A stretch of DNA of 6,667 nucleotides, from assembly GCA_949427775.1 (NCBI GenBank), contig CASQEL010000113.1, positions 1 through 6,667 of the forward strand, read 5' to 3'. This DNA comes from an uncultured Desulfovibrionaceae bacterium. GTDB lineage: Bacteria > Desulfobacterota > Desulfovibrionia > Desulfovibrionales > Desulfovibrionaceae. The notes below the pieces were generated by a model. The model was given only the letters and a program-made list of their open reading frames with translations, did not search any database and was not told the DNA's origin. The stretch's first letter is position 1, and every line of letters begins with the position of its first letter. Positions 6,276-6,667 of this stretch are shown here, piece after piece. Position numbers and translations under genes: made by a program.

Positions 6276-6300
6276 GGCGCCGTGGACATCCCACGGCGTC
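6276..6300 (+). terminator. Hairpin downstream of tolB, possible transcript 3' end
   Basis: GGCGCCGTGG (6276-6285) pairs with CCACGGCGTC (6291-6300), 10 bp including one G-U, with a 5-nt loop, starting 17 bp after the tolB stop. No T run follows, so it is a weak intrinsic terminator at best. It may instead stabilise the upstream mRNA, leaving some read-through into pal. Confidence 0.35.
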
Positions 6301-6372
6301 GCAGTGTCCGCAAAGAGCTGTTCCACGGTAAAAAAAATTTGACGAAAGTTGCCCGAAATGCCCTCCATCAAC

Positions 6373-6400
6373 TTGACAAAAAACGGCTTGGAGATACCAT
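6373..6400 (+). promoter_or_regulatory. Sigma70-type promoter for pal
   Basis: A perfect -35 TTGACA (6373-6378), a 16-bp spacer and a -10 TACCAT (6395-6400, 4 of 6 consensus bases) predict a start near 6407, giving pal a leader of about 95 nt. The leader could fold GCACG/CGTGC (6410-6414 with 6434-6438). It also contains a purine-rich stretch and a T8 run (6466-6473) before the ribosome site. This suggests pal is transcribed separately from, or in addition to, tolB. The upstream TTGACG at 6339-6344 has no matching -10. Confidence 0.65.
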
Positions 6401-6490
6401 CTCCCCGTAGCACGTCCGTGGCGTCTCGCGGTGCGTGCGGGAAGAAAGGAAAGGCAAAACAACAATTTTTTTTGGAGCTCTGAGCTGTTC

Positions 6491-6496
6491 AGGAGG
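6491..6496 (+). promoter_or_regulatory. Strong ribosome binding site of pal
   Basis: A full AGGAGG lies 5 nt before ATG 6502. It is the strongest Shine-Dalgarno in the window, as expected for an abundant lipoprotein. Confidence 0.75.
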
Positions 6497-6501
6497 ACAC
6501 A

Positions 6502-6667
6502 ATGAAGCGTTATGCACTTATTCTCGCCCTTGTCATGGCCCTTGCCGCCGGTTTCGGCTGCGCCAAGAAATCCACCGGCACCGACCCCATCGGCACTGAC
6601 ACCGGCATGTCTCCGGAAATGCAGGCCGCCATCCAGCAGATCACCGATGGCCGCATTTTCTTTGCGT
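6502..6667 (+). CDS. pal: Pal, peptidoglycan-associated lipoprotein, N-terminal part (3' end outside the window)
   Basis: The first 55 codons are visible. Residues 1-19 form a lipoprotein signal (MKRYALILALVMALAAGFG) and Cys20 would be the lipidated residue. The lipobox AGFGC has Gly at -1 but Phe at -2, which is somewhat atypical. After a flexible Thr/Gly/Asp-rich tether comes ITDGRIFFA, matching the first strand before the OmpA-like peptidoglycan-binding domain of Pal (usually continuing as FDFD or similar). That domain lies beyond the window, so its diaminopimelate-binding residues cannot be checked. Position directly after tolB, a strong ribosome site and its own promoter all support Pal, which tethers the outer membrane to peptidoglycan and is the endpoint of the Tol motor. 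Confidence 0.88.
   Translation, partial: MKRYALILALVMALAAGFGCAKKSTGTDPIGTDTGMSPEMQAAIQQITDGRIFFA

Overview
The window carries a nearly complete Tol-Pal envelope operon of a Gram-negative bacterium. Upstream of it is a small redox-type gene pair, and the two blocks are separated by a striking array of DNA hairpins. The high-GC coding style, the short Pro/Lys-rich TolA, the extra TonB/TolA C-terminal-domain protein between tolA and tolB, and the start of the Pal lipoprotein suggest Desulfovibrionaceae (a Desulfovibrio-like sulfate reducer, Desulfobacterota). That assignment is inferred from protein character only; no rRNA or marker search was possible.

Layout. (1) Positions 1-1225 hold the 3' end of a two-domain carboxymuconolactone decarboxylase (CMD)-family gene. 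It is followed 32 bp later by a flavodoxin-like protein with a textbook Tat signal. Both look less GC-rich than the Tol block. (2) Positions 1226-1711 have no convincing gene. They hold six clustered stem-loops (1363-1554), none followed by a T tract, then a 12-bp direct repeat containing CACGTG just upstream of tolQ. (3) Positions 1712-3798 encode tolQ, tolR and tolA, tightly packed (gaps of 2 and 9 bp). (4) Positions 3799-4098 are a GC-rich spacer with several hairpins, one resembling an intrinsic terminator. (5) Positions 4099-4827 encode a secreted protein made of two TolA/TonB C-terminal-like domains with no membrane anchor. (6) Positions 4951-6258 encode tolB. (7) Positions 6259-6501 contain a post-tolB hairpin and a good sigma70-type promoter. 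(8) From 6502 the lipoprotein gene pal begins and runs off the window.

How the genes work together. TolQ and TolR form the proton-motive-force-driven inner-membrane motor. TolA is anchored beside it and spans the periplasm. TolB is the periplasmic beta-propeller that shuttles between TolA and Pal. Pal is the outer-membrane lipoprotein that binds peptidoglycan. Together they constrict and stabilise the outer membrane, mainly at division. The tandem TolA-C-like protein is the non-canonical member and may bind TolB, Pal or another envelope partner. The hairpin spacer between tolA and this gene, and the separate pal promoter, suggest that the inner-membrane motor, the periplasmic parts and Pal are expressed at different levels.

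The best candidates for something undescribed are the hairpin array at 1363-1554 and the tandem-domain periplasmic protein at 4099-4827.
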